NCBI RefSeq assembly: GCF_011038655.2
Contig: NZ_CP064954.1
Location: 248,001 to 312,000, forward strand
Source of the DNA: Corynebacterium lizhenjunii
GTDB lineage: Bacteria > Actinomycetota > Actinomycetes > Mycobacteriales > Mycobacteriaceae
Reading direction: 5' to 3'
DNA length: 64,000 bases
Part shown: piece after piece, positions 20,738-29,589 of the stretch
Numbering within the stretch: position 1 is the first letter of the stretch
Layout: each line of letters starts with the position of its first letter
The notes under the pieces: model-generated
Told to the model about the DNA's origin: nothing
What the model saw: the letters and a program-made list of their open reading frames with translations, nothing else
Databases searched by the model: none
Translations under genes and position numbers: made by a program

Positions 20738-22747
20738 ATGACTAATTTGAAGCGCGAGCACCCTGATTTCTCGCACCCGCAGTCCATCGTTCCGGGCGTG
20801 ACCGCAGGCACCATCCTCGAGTCCAACGAGCCCCACGGTGTACCCATGAAGGACATGTGGTCCTACCAAAAGGACCACATGGAGCTGGTCTCCCCGCTCA
20901 ACCGCCGCAAGTTCGAGATCGTGGTAGTCGGAACCGGCCTGGCAGCCGGCGCGGCCGCTGCGGCACTGGGCGAGCTGGGCTACCAGGTCAAGGTCTTTAC
21001 CTACCACGACTCCCCGCGCCGCGCGCACTCCATTGCGGCCCAGGGTGGCGTGAACTCTTCGCGCCACAAGAAGGTGGATAACGACTCCGCATACCGCCAC
21101 ACCAAGGACACCGTCAAGGGCGGCGACTACCGCTGCCGTGAGTCCGATTGCTGGCGTCTGGCCACCGAGTCCGTGCGCGTGATTGACCACATGAACGCCA
21201 TCGGCGCTCCGTTTGCCCGTGAGTACGGCGGCACCCTGGCCACCCGCTCCTTCGGCGGCGTGCAGGTCTCGCGTACCTACTACACCCGCGGCCAAACGGG
21301 TCAGCAGCTGCAGCTGTCCACCACCTCTGCGCTTTACCGCCAGATTGGGCTGGGCAACGTGGAGCTCTTTGCACACCACGACATGCAGGACATCATCACC
21401 TACGACGACGGCGGGAAGAAGCGCGCCGGCGGCATTGTCACCCGCAACCTGATCACTGGCGAGCTCAAGGCCTTCACTGGCCACGCCGTGATTCTGGGTA
21501 CCGGTGGATACGGCAACGTCTACCACATGTCCACCCTGGCAAAGAACTCCAACGCAGGCGCCATCATGCGTGCCTACGAGCAGGGTGCCTACTTCGCCTC
21601 CCCGGCGTTTATCCAGTTCCACCCGACGGGTCTGCCGGTCAACTCTGAGTGGCAGTCCAAGACCATCCTGATGTCCGAGTCGCTGCGTAACGACGGTCGC
21701 ATCTGGTCCCCAGTGGAGCCGAATGATGACCGTGACCCGGCACAGATTCCGGAAGAGGAGCGCGACTACTTCCTGGAGCGCCGCTACCCGGCCTTCGGCA
21801 ACCTGGTTCCGCGCGACGTGGCCTCCCGCGCCATCTCGCAGCAAATCAACAAGGGCCTGGGCGTGGGACCGCTGCACAACTCCGTGTACCTGGACTTCCG
21901 CGATGCCATCGAGCGTCTGGGCAAGGACAAGATCCGCGAGCGCTACTCCAACCTGATTGAGATGTACGAGGAGGCCATTGGCGAGTCCGCCTATGAGACC
22001 CCCATGCGTATTGCCCCCACCTGCCACTTCACCATGGGTGGCCTGTGGACCGACTTCAATGAGATGACCTCCCTGGACGGCCTGTTCGCCGCAGGTGAGT
22101 GCTCCTGGACCTACCACGGCGCCAACCGCCTGGGTGCGAACTCCCTGCTGTCGGCTTCCGTGGACGGCTGGTTCACCCTGCCGTTTACCATTCCGAACTA
22201 CCTGGCTCACCACCTGGGCGAGGCCAAGCTGGCTGAGGACTCCGCTGAGGCACAGCAGGCCGTGGAGCGCTCCCGCCAGCGCATCGAGCGCCTGATGAGC
22301 ATTCGCGGGGAGAACCCCCACGGCCCGGCGTACTACCACCGCCAACTGGGCGAGATCCTCTACTGGGGTTGCGGCGTGTCTCGCAACATCGCTGACCTCA
22401 AGACGGCCATCGACAAGATTCGCGCCCTGCGCGCGGACTTCTGGGCCAATGTCCGGATTACCGGTTCGACTGAGGACATGAACCAGGTGCTGGAGTACGG
22501 CCTGCGCGTTGCCGACTACATCGACCTGGGTGAGCTCATGTGCATCGACGCCCTGGACCGCGACGAGTCCTGTGGCGCTCACTTCCGCGACGACCACCTG
22601 ACCGAGGACGGCGAGGCCGAGCGTGACGACGCCAACTGGTGCTTCGTCTCCGCTTGGGAGCCAGGCGGCGCCGAGGGCGAGTTCATTCGCCACGCTGAGC
22701 CCCTGTACTTCGACTCGATTCCGCTGATGACAAGGAACTACAAGTAA
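20738..22747 (+). CDS. sdhA: Succinate dehydrogenase flavoprotein subunit
   Basis: 669 residues. It has the FAD dinucleotide fold VVVGTGLAAGAAAAALGELG, the histidine that carries covalent FAD in RAHSIAAQGG, the catalytic-region motif FHPTGLP, and the conserved HYTMGG-like block here as CHFTMGGLW. It oxidises succinate to fumarate on the inner face of the membrane. The ribosome site GAGGAG lies about 10 bases before the ATG. Its stop codon overlaps the sdhB start (TAATG), so translation is coupled. Confidence 0.96.
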   Translation: MTNLKREHPDFSHPQSIVPGVTAGTILESNEPHGVPMKDMWSYQKDHMELVSPLNRRKFEIVVVGTGLAAGAAAAALGELGYQVKVFTYHDSPRRAHSIAAQGGVNSSRHKKVDNDSAYRHTKDTVKGGDYRCRESDCWRLATESVRVIDHMNAIGAPFAREYGGTLATRSFGGVQVSRTYYTRGQTGQQLQLSTTSALYRQIGLGNVELFAHHDMQDIITYDDGGKKRAGGIVTRNLITGELKAFTGHAVILGTGGYGNVYHMSTLAKNSNAGAIMRAYEQGAYFASPAFIQFHPTGLPVNSEWQSKTILMSESLRNDGRIWSPVEPNDDRDPAQIPEEERDYFLERRYPAFGNLVPRDVASRAISQQINKGLGVGPLHNSVYLDFRDAIERLGKDKIRERYSNLIEMYEEAIGESAYETPMRIAPTCHFTMGGLWTDFNEMTSLDGLFAAGECSWTYHGANRLGANSLLSASVDGWFTLPFTIPNYLAHHLGEAKLAEDSAEAQQAVERSRQRIERLMSIRGENPHGPAYYHRQLGEILYWGCGVSRNIADLKTAIDKIRALRADFWANVRITGSTEDMNQVLEYGLRVADYIDLGELMCIDALDRDESCGAHFRDDHLTEDGEAERDDANWCFVSAWEPGGAEGEFIRHAEPLYFDSIPLMTRNYK

Positions 22748-23496
22748 TGAAACTGACACTTGAGATCTGGCGTCAGGCCGGACCGACCCAGGACGGCTCC
22801 TTCGAGACCGTCCAGGTAGACGACGCCGCAGAGCAGATGTCCATTCTGGAGCTGCTGGACCACGTCAACGAGGGCTACATCGAGCGCGGCGAAGAACCCT
22901 TCGCTTTCGCCTCCGACTGCCGCGAGGGTATCTGTGGTACCTGTGGCCTGACCATCAACGGCCGCCCGCACGGCCCGGGACAAAACACCCCTGCCTGCCA
23001 GCAGCGTCTGTTCCAGTTCAACGAGGGCGACACCCTGAAGATCGAGCCCTTCCGCTCCGCGGCATACCCGGTTATCAAGGACATGATCGTGGACCGCTCC
23101 GCGCTGGACCACGTGATGGAGCAGGGCGGCTACGTCTCCATGGACGCAGGCACCGCACCGGATGCCGACACCCTCCACCTCAACCATGAGACCGCCGAGT
23201 TCTCCCTGGACCACGCGGCCTGCATCGGCTGCGGTGCCTGCGTGGCGGCCTGCCCCAACGGCGCTGCTCACCTGTTCACCGGCGCCAAGCTGGTCCACCT
23301 CTCCCTGATGCCGCTGGGCAAGGAAGAGCGCGGCCGCCGCGCCCGCAACATGGTCGACGACCTGGAGACCAACTTCGGCCACTGCGCTCTCTTCGGTGAG
23401 TGTGCTGATGTCTGCCCGGCAGGCGTGCCGCTGACCGCCGTGGGTGCCGTGACCCGCGAGCGCGCCCGCGCTGCCCTGCGCGGCAAGGACGACTAG
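22747..23496 (+). CDS. sdhB: Succinate dehydrogenase iron-sulfur subunit
   Basis: 249 residues, starting in the TAATG overlap with sdhA. All three cluster motifs are present: CREGICGTCG and a following Cys for [2Fe-2S] (about residues 58-75), CIGCGACVAACP for [4Fe-4S] (near 159), and CALFGECADVCPAGV for the third cluster. It carries electrons from SdhA to the membrane quinone site in SdhC. No clear terminator separates it from the next gene, 189 bases away, and a GC-rich stretch with repeated CGCCGCAG words lies between. Confidence 0.96.
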   Translation: MKLTLEIWRQAGPTQDGSFETVQVDDAAEQMSILELLDHVNEGYIERGEEPFAFASDCREGICGTCGLTINGRPHGPGQNTPACQQRLFQFNEGDTLKIEPFRSAAYPVIKDMIVDRSALDHVMEQGGYVSMDAGTAPDADTLHLNHETAEFSLDHAACIGCGACVAACPNGAAHLFTGAKLVHLSLMPLGKEERGRRARNMVDDLETNFGHCALFGECADVCPAGVPLTAVGAVTRERARAALRGKDD

Positions 23497-23685
23497 GCCC
23501 CGCCGCAGCTATCACTCGCGCGCCGCAGTTTCCACAAGCGCGCCGCGGCCGCCCCGCTGCCTCCTTTTTGGGGGTACCGGGACGGCTGTGAACAGTGATT
23601 TGGGCCGCTGTAGCTCCGGGTTTTCAAGCCCCGGGTGTTATAGTTGCTGAAGTTACACACTTTTTAACGAGAGAAAGAGTCAGCC

Positions 23686-24060
23686 ATGAGCCACAATCAT
23701 GCAGTAGCTGATTTCTTGGAGGAGAGCTACCCCAAGTTCCCCACCAAGATCCAAGACAGCTACATCGAAGGCTACGACCCGGTATCCTACGCTGCTCCGC
23801 ACTCCTCCCTGCTGCGCGCAGAGACCTGGATTGGCATGGGCTTCATCCTGTCCCTGCTGCCGGCTCTGGGCACCATCGTGTGGGGCGTGAGCTCCGGGAT
23901 GTTCTGGGGCGGTTCCTCTAGCGAGGGCTCCCAACCCACCGTCACGCTCATCGTGGGTATTGTGATGTTGGTGGTTGTCGCCATCACCGCCGTGGGCTGT
24001 GTCCACTACGGCCGCCGCTTCTACCGCGCCTACCGCGCTGAAACCGGCCGCGTCAACTAG
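23686..24060 (+). CDS. Small membrane protein downstream of sdhB, unknown
   Basis: 124 residues with GAGAAAGAG 8 bases before the ATG. A soluble N-terminal third (MSHNHAVADFLEESYPKF...) is followed by two membrane helices, about residues 47-70 and 85-110, and a short basic tail YGRRFYRAYRAE. I recognise no domain. A small membrane protein at this position is also found after sdhB in C. glutamicum. A strong terminator follows, so it ends this transcription unit; a link to the Sdh complex is inference from position only. Confidence 0.8.
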   Translation: MSHNHAVADFLEESYPKFPTKIQDSYIEGYDPVSYAAPHSSLLRAETWIGMGFILSLLPALGTIVWGVSSGMFWGGSSSEGSQPTVTLIVGIVMLVVVAITAVGCVHYGRRFYRAYRAETGRVN

Positions 24061-24075
24061 ACCACGCACCCAAAC

Positions 24076-24110
24076 ACCCCGTTCCTTCCTTGTGAAGGGG
24101 CGGGGTATTT
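24076..24110 (+). terminator. Strong rho-independent terminator
   Basis: A 13-base stem (with two G-T pairs) from ACCCCGTTCCTTC to GAAGGGGCGGGGT, loop of 5, followed by ATTT. It lies 15 bases after the stop of the small membrane protein gene. Confidence 0.85.
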
Positions 24111-24126
24111 CGTCTGAAAGGCCCTC

Positions 24127-25440
24127 ATGTCTCACCGTGCTTCGCAGCCTGCCGATACCCCCCATCCCTCGCCCACCCCGTCCGTCGTGCCTGCGCCCGC
24201 GCCCCACCGCGCCCAGGAGCTACGCCGCTGGAAGACCATTGCACTGAGTTTCCTGCTCGGTGCCGCCGTTATCTTCCTGGCGTGTTCCTGGTGGCAAAGC
24301 CAGGGCGCACCCGCCTGGGTGGGCTACGTGCGCGCCGCTGCGGAAGCCGGCATGGTGGGCGGGCTTGCGGACTGGTTTGCTGTTACTGCGCTGTTTCGCC
24401 ACCCGCTGGGCCTGCCCATCCCGCACACTGCGCTAATCCCGCGTAACAAAGATCGCGTGGGCGAGGCACTTAGCGAGTTTGTGGAGGAAAACTTCCTTAC
24501 CCCAGATGCCCTGAGCGAAAAGGTCACCCAGGCGCAGCTACCTACCAAGGCAGCACGGTGGCTGGTGCAGCCGGAGCACGCGCAGAGGGCATCGGCAGAA
24601 ATTGGCACGCGAGTAGCGGGGGTGATTGCGGACTTTGACCGCGAGGAAGCTGCCGCGATTATCCAAACTCACATCATTGATCGCGCCACCGCGCCGGAGT
24701 GGGGCCCACCCGCCGGGCGACTGCTGGAGGCGTATATCGCGGAGGGCAAAGCGCGCCCCCTTGAAGACGACCTCATCGCCTGGGCGGCCGGCAAGGTGGA
24801 CGACTGGGAAGGCGCCATCGTGCGCACCATTGACGAGCGCATGCCGGGCTGGGCGCCCCGCTTTGCCCGCGAGCTGGTAGGGGAGAAGGTCTACGAGCAA
24901 GTCCGCGCGTTTGCCCAGGAGGTCCAGGCCGACGGTAACCACGAAGCGCGTCTGTCCCTGCGCCGCATGCTCAGTGACGTCGCCGCCGGCCTACAACACG
25001 ACCCGGCCCTGCGCGCCAAAGTTGAAGACATCAAGGCACAGATGCTGTCTTCTGCGCAGATGCAGCGCGCCCCGGGCGCCATCTGGGAGACGGTGTCCAC
25101 CGCGCTGCGCGAACAACTGGAAGACCCAGACTCCCAGTTGCGCACCAAGCTGGCGGATAAATGCCAGGAGGTAGCCCAGCAGGTGCTTAGCGATGCCCCC
25201 ACCTTGGCCCGCGCCAACCAACTCGTGGACCAGGCCGCCCGCTACGCGGTGGAGAAGTTCGCCCCGGACCTCATCAGCATTATTCCGGAGACCATCAAGC
25301 GTTGGGATGCTTCGGAGGCGTCGGCGAATATCGAGCTCATGGTGGGCAAGGACCTGCAGTTTATCCGCCTCAACGGCACGGTGGTGGGCGCCCTGGCTGG
25401 CGTGGTCATCTACACGGTGAACCAGCTGTTGTTTGGCTGA
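24127..25440 (+). CDS. DUF445 family membrane protein
   Basis: 437 residues. A membrane helix near residues 38-58 is followed by the conserved GMVGGLADWFAVTALFRHPLGLPIPHTALI block that marks DUF445 (YjiN-type) proteins. A long helical, charged middle and a C-terminal hydrophobic segment (TVVGALAGVVIYTVNQLLFG) complete it. The function is not known. The ATG at 24127 follows a strong terminator, so it probably starts a new unit with the DUF2516 gene 13 bases downstream. A core motif copy (24589) is read in frame as ASAEIG. Confidence 0.85.
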   Translation: MSHRASQPADTPHPSPTPSVVPAPAPHRAQELRRWKTIALSFLLGAAVIFLACSWWQSQGAPAWVGYVRAAAEAGMVGGLADWFAVTALFRHPLGLPIPHTALIPRNKDRVGEALSEFVEENFLTPDALSEKVTQAQLPTKAARWLVQPEHAQRASAEIGTRVAGVIADFDREEAAAIIQTHIIDRATAPEWGPPAGRLLEAYIAEGKARPLEDDLIAWAAGKVDDWEGAIVRTIDERMPGWAPRFARELVGEKVYEQVRAFAQEVQADGNHEARLSLRRMLSDVAAGLQHDPALRAKVEDIKAQMLSSAQMQRAPGAIWETVSTALREQLEDPDSQLRTKLADKCQEVAQQVLSDAPTLARANQLVDQAARYAVEKFAPDLISIIPETIKRWDASEASANIELMVGKDLQFIRLNGTVVGALAGVVIYTVNQLLFG

Positions 25441-25453
25441 TAGGCTAGTGCGC

Positions 25454-25744
25454 ATGTACGGCTTATTGACGATGGTGAATCTCCTCCACATCGGCCTTTA
25501 CTGGGCCATAGCTCTAGCCGGCCTGGTGGGCGCGGGCCTGGCGGCGACAACTCGCCCGGATGCCTTTGAGGCCGCAGACCGCAAGCCCAAGTGGGTGTGG
25601 GTGGCCCTGCTGGTTGGCTCCGCCGCGGTCTTGTCTTTGCCGGGGTTCACGCTGTTTTCCTGGGTGGGCGCGGTGATTATCGGCATCTACTGGTTTGATG
25701 TGCGCCCCCAGATTTCAAATCTGCTGCGCGGCTACGGCTACTAA
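25454..25744 (+). CDS. DUF2516 family small membrane protein
   Basis: 96 residues from the ATG at 25454. Two to three hydrophobic segments are separated by TTRPDAFEAADRKPKWVW, and the end reads YWFDVRPQI. The RPDAF.AADR and VDVRP-type motifs are those of DUF2516, a small actinobacterial membrane family of unknown function. A GTG two codons upstream and a later ATG at 25472 are alternative starts. It is tightly spaced after the DUF445 gene. Confidence 0.8.
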   Translation: MYGLLTMVNLLHIGLYWAIALAGLVGAGLAATTRPDAFEAADRKPKWVWVALLVGSAAVLSLPGFTLFSWVGAVIIGIYWFDVRPQISNLLRGYGY

Positions 25745-25759
25745 GGGCGCGTAGACGCG

Positions 25760-26233
25760 ATGGCGATTACATTCGACCCCACTGCCGCAACGCCAACGGG
25801 CACGGTGGTGGTCACCCCGCCGTATATTGCGCGCGCGCTGTCCGGGGGAGCACAGCGGGCGATCGCCTTGGCGGGCTTTCCTTCCGGGCGCCACCACAGT
25901 CTGGTCAAGGCTGCGGAGGCCCGCCTGGCTGTGCAATATGGCGCCGAAGAGGTCTGGGTGGCCTGCGATGGCGCCGTCGCGGACCCCAATGCGCTACTGG
26001 CGGACTTGGTGGCCATCCGCGAGTCTTGCCCGGCCCCGGCTCGTCTGGGCCTGATTTCCCCCGCCGCGGTGGGCTATGCCCAACAGCTTGCCGATTCCCC
26101 CTTAGCCACCCTCGCAGCCCGCGCCGGCTACGACTGCTTCATCACCGCGCCCGCTGCCGCCCGCGCAGACGCTAACCCGCCCGACTCTTGGCCACTGCCG
26201 GTGCATACGCTCGACCTCAGCGAGCGCACGTAG
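25760..26233 (+). CDS. Shortened deoxyribose-phosphate aldolase-like protein
   Basis: 157 residues. The stretch [28 protein letters not shown] clearly resembles the DeoC family (FP-G-....KAAEA....GA.E). True DeoC is about 220 residues and carries its Schiff-base lysine in a KTSTGF motif. No such motif is seen here, and the D-rich catalytic region is altered (WVACDGAV). It may be a remnant or a family member with a changed role. There is no good ribosome site before the ATG at 25760, which lies 15 bases after the DUF2516 stop. Confidence 0.6.
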   Translation: MAITFDPTAATPTGTVVVTPPYIARALSGGAQRAIALAGFPSGRHHSLVKAAEARLAVQYGAEEVWVACDGAVADPNALLADLVAIRESCPAPARLGLISPAAVGYAQQLADSPLATLAARAGYDCFITAPAAARADANPPDSWPLPVHTLDLSERT

Positions 26234-26252
26234 CCCCTTCGTACCTAGCGCC

Positions 26253-27017
26253 TTATCCCGCCAGCTGGGCTTGCTCCGCGCCGATGTTGCCCACCTGGGT
26301 CAACGCGACGTTGTTACCGGAGGCCTCCAGCCGCAGACCCCCATCGACGACCTGGAGGGCATCGACCCGCAAGCCAGTGCCCTGGAGCTGGTCTTGTGTG
26401 CCGGAGGAAAGGGCTTCGGTAATGGCGTCACTGACCTGCTGCGGCAGGTCCCACGCCAGCAGGCGCGAATTGGTGGCCACAAAGTCCATGTGCCCATCGC
26501 GGGCCTGCGGCTGTACCGTCAAGGTAAACAACCCACCGCCAAACTCGACCTCCAAGGCATCTTGGTCCGGCAGAGCCTCCAGACCGGTAAGCACCAGGTC
26601 TCCCAGCACGTCGTAACCGGACTGCTGCGCAATCTGCTGCTGGATGGTCACCAGGAGGAAGTCCTGCGGCAAGGTGGTCACGGTGTGCAGCTCGCGCGCC
26701 ACCGGATCCTCGCCCATGCTCAAGCCCTCCAAGTGCACCTGGGTGGCAGGCTGGCCGGTGATGGTCTTGGCCTTCGTGTCCACCGCCAGCGTGGAGGGAA
26801 TTTCCATGTCCACCGCGCCAATCTCCCCGCGCAGCATGCCCAAAGTGAGCGGGGCAGACCCGAAGCTGACCTCGGCGTCTTCTTGCTCTTTGGTTATCTG
26901 GGAGGACAAGAACCAACGCAAGCCCAGCTCTGCTATCAGAACCAGCACCATCAGTGCGACCAGGATCCCAACAATGTACTTCCACGCCGTCGATGCGGCA
27001 GATTTCTTCGCAGCCAT
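26253..27017 (-). CDS. DUF2993 envelope-associated protein
   Basis: 254 residues from the ATG at 27017. A basic start (MAAKKS) and one membrane helix (about residues 15-35) precede a soluble DUF2993 (LmeA-type) domain predicted to lie outside the membrane, with alternating hydrophobic strands such as VDMEIPSTLAVD and GLRLEASGNNVAL. Mycobacterial LmeA affects mannan length of lipoglycans; the same role here is only a possibility. Its start nearly touches the stop of the methyltransferase gene, so they form one operon. It faces the DeoC-like gene tail to tail. Confidence 0.75.
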   Translation of the reverse strand: MAAKKSAASTAWKYIVGILVALMVLVLIAELGLRWFLSSQITKEQEDAEVSFGSAPLTLGMLRGEIGAVDMEIPSTLAVDTKAKTITGQPATQVHLEGLSMGEDPVARELHTVTTLPQDFLLVTIQQQIAQQSGYDVLGDLVLTGLEALPDQDALEVEFGGGLFTLTVQPQARDGHMDFVATNSRLLAWDLPQQVSDAITEALSSGTQDQLQGTGLRVDALQVVDGGLRLEASGNNVALTQVGNIGAEQAQLAG

Positions 27018-27019
27018 AG

Positions 27020-27850
27020 CTACCCATCGTGCCTGCTGAAACCCTGCGGCGCAACGGCTTCCCACGCAATAGTTAGGGAATTATCGCTCAACCTGCGCCG
27101 CAGCGGCACCAGCGGCCAGCCCTCCGCCCGCAATTGGGCGTGAGCCATCCGCCACCGCACCCGCGGCCCATGCGGCGCCCAGCCCGCATTGCGCTCCCAT
27201 GCGCGGTCTGCAGCCTGCAATAGTTCATGAATCGGCTCACCAGGTACGTTGCGGTGGATCAGAATTTTGGGCAGACGCTCAGCCAAGTCGGAGGGGCGGG
27301 CGGCATCGGCAGGCTCCCATGCAAAAGTCAGACTGCGGGGACCGGCGGCGTCCAACAGCAACCACGCACAACGCCGGCCCAGCTCATCGCAGGTTCCCTC
27401 CACAAAGAAGCCCCCCGGCGCCAGGCGCGACGTCACCGCTTCCCACGCCGCCGGCACCTGCGCTACGTCGTACTGGCGCAGCACATTAAACGCCCGCACC
27501 AGCTGCGGGCGGTAGCCAGCCAACTCAAAGCCGCCCAGCTCAAAACTCACCCCATCGCGCGGCGGCAGCACCCGCTCCGGGGCGATCTCAAGGCCGGTCA
27601 CCTGCACCCGTGGATTAACCCGGCGCAGCCACCCCGCCCACTCCACCGTGGTGGTGTGCGAGGCCCCGTAGCCCACATCCAGCGCCAACGGCTGCGGGTG
27701 GTGGCGCAGCAGGCTGGAAATCTCCGGGTGGTTGACCATCCAGCGGTCGCAGCGGCGCAGCCGGTTCTGGTTGGTGGTGCCCCGGGTGATCACCCCAAAA
27801 GGCCGCCCATGCGCGCGCTGGGCTCGCAGATTATGCGCATGGTCGGCCAT
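27020..27850 (-). CDS. Class I SAM-dependent methyltransferase
   Basis: 276 residues. The glycine-rich motif I is ALDVGYGASHTTT near residue 57, the acidic motif II QVTGLEIAPERV near residue 85, and a motif near SRLAPGGFFVEGTCDELG fits the post-motif strand of class I methyltransferases. The N-terminus (RGTTNQNRLRRCDRW) is basic and might bind nucleic acid. The substrate is unknown. The stop is 2 bases before the start of the DUF2993 gene and the start is 6 bases after the DUF2505 stop, so three genes run together on this strand. Confidence 0.78.
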   Translation of the reverse strand: MADHAHNLRAQRAHGRPFGVITRGTTNQNRLRRCDRWMVNHPEISSLLRHHPQPLALDVGYGASHTTTVEWAGWLRRVNPRVQVTGLEIAPERVLPPRDGVSFELGGFELAGYRPQLVRAFNVLRQYDVAQVPAAWEAVTSRLAPGGFFVEGTCDELGRRCAWLLLDAAGPRSLTFAWEPADAARPSDLAERLPKILIHRNVPGEPIHELLQAADRAWERNAGWAPHGPRVRWRMAHAQLRAEGWPLVPLRRRLSDNSLTIAWEAVAPQGFSRHDG

Positions 27851-27856
27851 CAGTGT

Positions 27857-28351
27857 TTAGAGGTTGGCAGCAATCCACTGCTCAGTCAGCTGCGCCTCGT
27901 TGCTAAACAGCTCACCCAGGGCCTCGGCCACCTTCGGCTCGATAGCAGCGCCCATCAGCGGGATGTTGACGGAGACCTCAGTGACGTAGTTGAGCACAGT
28001 CTTGTCCTCGCCTTCCGCCTTGTAGGTGATATCGCCCTTGAAGTCCACGGGGGTGCCCTTGACGTCAGCAGTAAAGCTGACTGGGAACTGGCCGTCCACG
28101 ACCTCGCCGATGGTCACGGTGCGCTTGACCTTCAGCGCCTGGGAGACCATGGCCTGCACGGCTTCTGGCAGCAGGCTGGTGGGCAGGACCTCATAGAGGA
28201 CGGCGGTGTTGCCGCTAAATTCGTGGACCTCCCCCGGCTCCGGGGACAGGGTAGCCACGATGTGCGCCCAGTAGCCCTGGGTGGACAGTGCCTCATGCAC
28301 CTTCTCCAGCGGCTGGTTGATGGTTACGGTGTTTTCGCTACGAGTAGACAT
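27857..28351 (-). CDS. DUF2505 family protein
   Basis: 164 residues. The sequence opens MSTRSENTVTINQPLEKVHEAL and has the pattern of the START/polyketide-cyclase-like fold seen in DUF2505: an N-terminal strand, a helix and then strands such as KVKRTVTIGEV and FKGDITYKAE. The family is actinobacterial and its ligand is unknown. It is transcribed divergently from murB with only about 24 bases between the starts, so the promoters must overlap the coding sequences or the spacer. It is the first gene of a three-gene unit with the methyltransferase and DUF2993 genes. Confidence 0.78.
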   Translation of the reverse strand: MSTRSENTVTINQPLEKVHEALSTQGYWAHIVATLSPEPGEVHEFSGNTAVLYEVLPTSLLPEAVQAMVSQALKVKRTVTIGEVVDGQFPVSFTADVKGTPVDFKGDITYKAEGEDKTVLNYVTEVSVNIPLMGAAIEPKVAEALGELFSNEAQLTEQWIAANL

Positions 28352-28375
28352 GGCTTACAGACTACCGTGGTAGGC

Positions 28376-29560
28376 GTGCTTGATAAATTTTTGACCCAAC
28401 GCTTGGCCGCCCTCGACGGGGTTAGTGTGGATACTTCTACCACGTTTGCGCAGCTGACCACCCTGCGCGTGGGTGGCGCCCCAACCCTGGCTGTCTCCTG
28501 CGAGTCTGCCGAGTCCGCCGTGGCCGCCCTCCGCCTCCTCGACCAGGCATCCGTGCGCTACCTGGTGGTGGGCGGTGGTTCTAATTTGTTGGTGGCAGAT
28601 GGCCCGCAAGACATTGTGGTGGTGCGCCTGGCATTCGACGCGCTGGACGTCCACGTGGCTTCCGGGCTGGTGCGCGCTGAGGCCGGGGTGGTGTGGGATG
28701 ACGTGGTGGATACCGCCGTGGCCGTAGGCTTAGGCGGCATCGAGTGTCTTTCCGGCATTCCGGGGCATGCGGGGGCAGTGCCGGTCCAAAACGTGGGCGC
28801 GTACGGCGCCGAGATTGCCGATGTCCTCACCCAGGTCTATCTCTACGACACCTCCACCGGTGAGGCGTCCTGGGTTCCCGCGAGCGCTCTGGATCTGGCT
28901 TATCGCTATTCCAACTTGAAGTTCACCGGCCGCGGCGTGGTCCTGGCCATTGAGCTGCATTTGAGCACCGATGGTTTGTCTGCGCCGCTGCGTTTTGGCC
29001 AGCTGACGCAAACACCGGGGGAGCGACGTCCGGTTGCCGATGTCCGCGCGCAGGTCCTAGCGTTGCGGGCTTCCAAAGGCATGGTCCTCGACGCCGCCGA
29101 CCATGACACCTGGTCCGCGGGGTCCTTCTTCACTAATCCCATCGTGCCGGCTTCTCTTGCCGAGACCATCCAGGCCCGCGTCCGCGACACGCACGGCGAG
29201 GACGATGCCGCCCGCATGCCCCGCCACCCTCTCCCCGCCGCTTCCACCGACGCTGAGGGAGCACTTGCCACTCCTTCAGCGCCAGAATCCACCGAACCCG
29301 CAGCCACTCGCGCTAATACCGCCGAACCGTTGGAGAAGCTCTCGGCTGCTTGGCTCATTGAGCGCGCAGGCTTTGCCAAAGGCTACCCGGGCTCGGGCCC
29401 TGCGACCTTGTCCACGAAGCACACTTTGGCGCTGACCAACCGGGGCAGTGCCACGGCGGCGGACATCGTTGCCCTCGCTCGGGAGATTCGCTCCGGTGTC
29501 CAGGACGCCTTCGGCGTGACGCTGGAACCGGAACCCATCTGGCTCGGCGTGAGCATTTAG
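28376..29560 (+). CDS. murB: UDP-N-acetylenolpyruvoylglucosamine reductase
   Basis: About 394 residues from the GTG at 28376 (LDKFLTQRLAALDG). The frame is open for more than 1 kb upstream, but that part is antisense to the neighbouring genes. FAD-binding features include VVGGGSNLLV and IPGHAGAVPVQNVGAYG. Catalytic residues are visible in YRYSNLKF (Arg), SAGSFFTNPIV (Ser) and EPEPIWLGV near the C-terminus (Glu). It reduces UDP-GlcNAc enolpyruvate to UDP-MurNAc for peptidoglycan. Between the Ser and Glu parts lies an insert of about 50 residues rich in Ala, Pro, Thr and Glu, which makes the protein longer than typical MurB. A GTG at 28367 is an alternative start. Confidence 0.9.
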   Translation: MLDKFLTQRLAALDGVSVDTSTTFAQLTTLRVGGAPTLAVSCESAESAVAALRLLDQASVRYLVVGGGSNLLVADGPQDIVVVRLAFDALDVHVASGLVRAEAGVVWDDVVDTAVAVGLGGIECLSGIPGHAGAVPVQNVGAYGAEIADVLTQVYLYDTSTGEASWVPASALDLAYRYSNLKFTGRGVVLAIELHLSTDGLSAPLRFGQLTQTPGERRPVADVRAQVLALRASKGMVLDAADHDTWSAGSFFTNPIVPASLAETIQARVRDTHGEDDAARMPRHPLPAASTDAEGALATPSAPESTEPAATRANTAEPLEKLSAAWLIERAGFAKGYPGSGPATLSTKHTLALTNRGSATAADIVALAREIRSGVQDAFGVTLEPEPIWLGVSI

Positions 29561-29589
29561 CGCGCATTTAACATGACGCGCGTTCGCAA

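Noticed and set aside
20717..22759. 680-codon open frame antisense to sdhA
   Set aside because: Same cause; sdhA is complete and unmistakable.
27227..28375. Upstream extension of murB by more than 380 codons
   Set aside because: Antisense to the methyltransferase and DUF2505 genes; MurB similarity begins only at about 28376.
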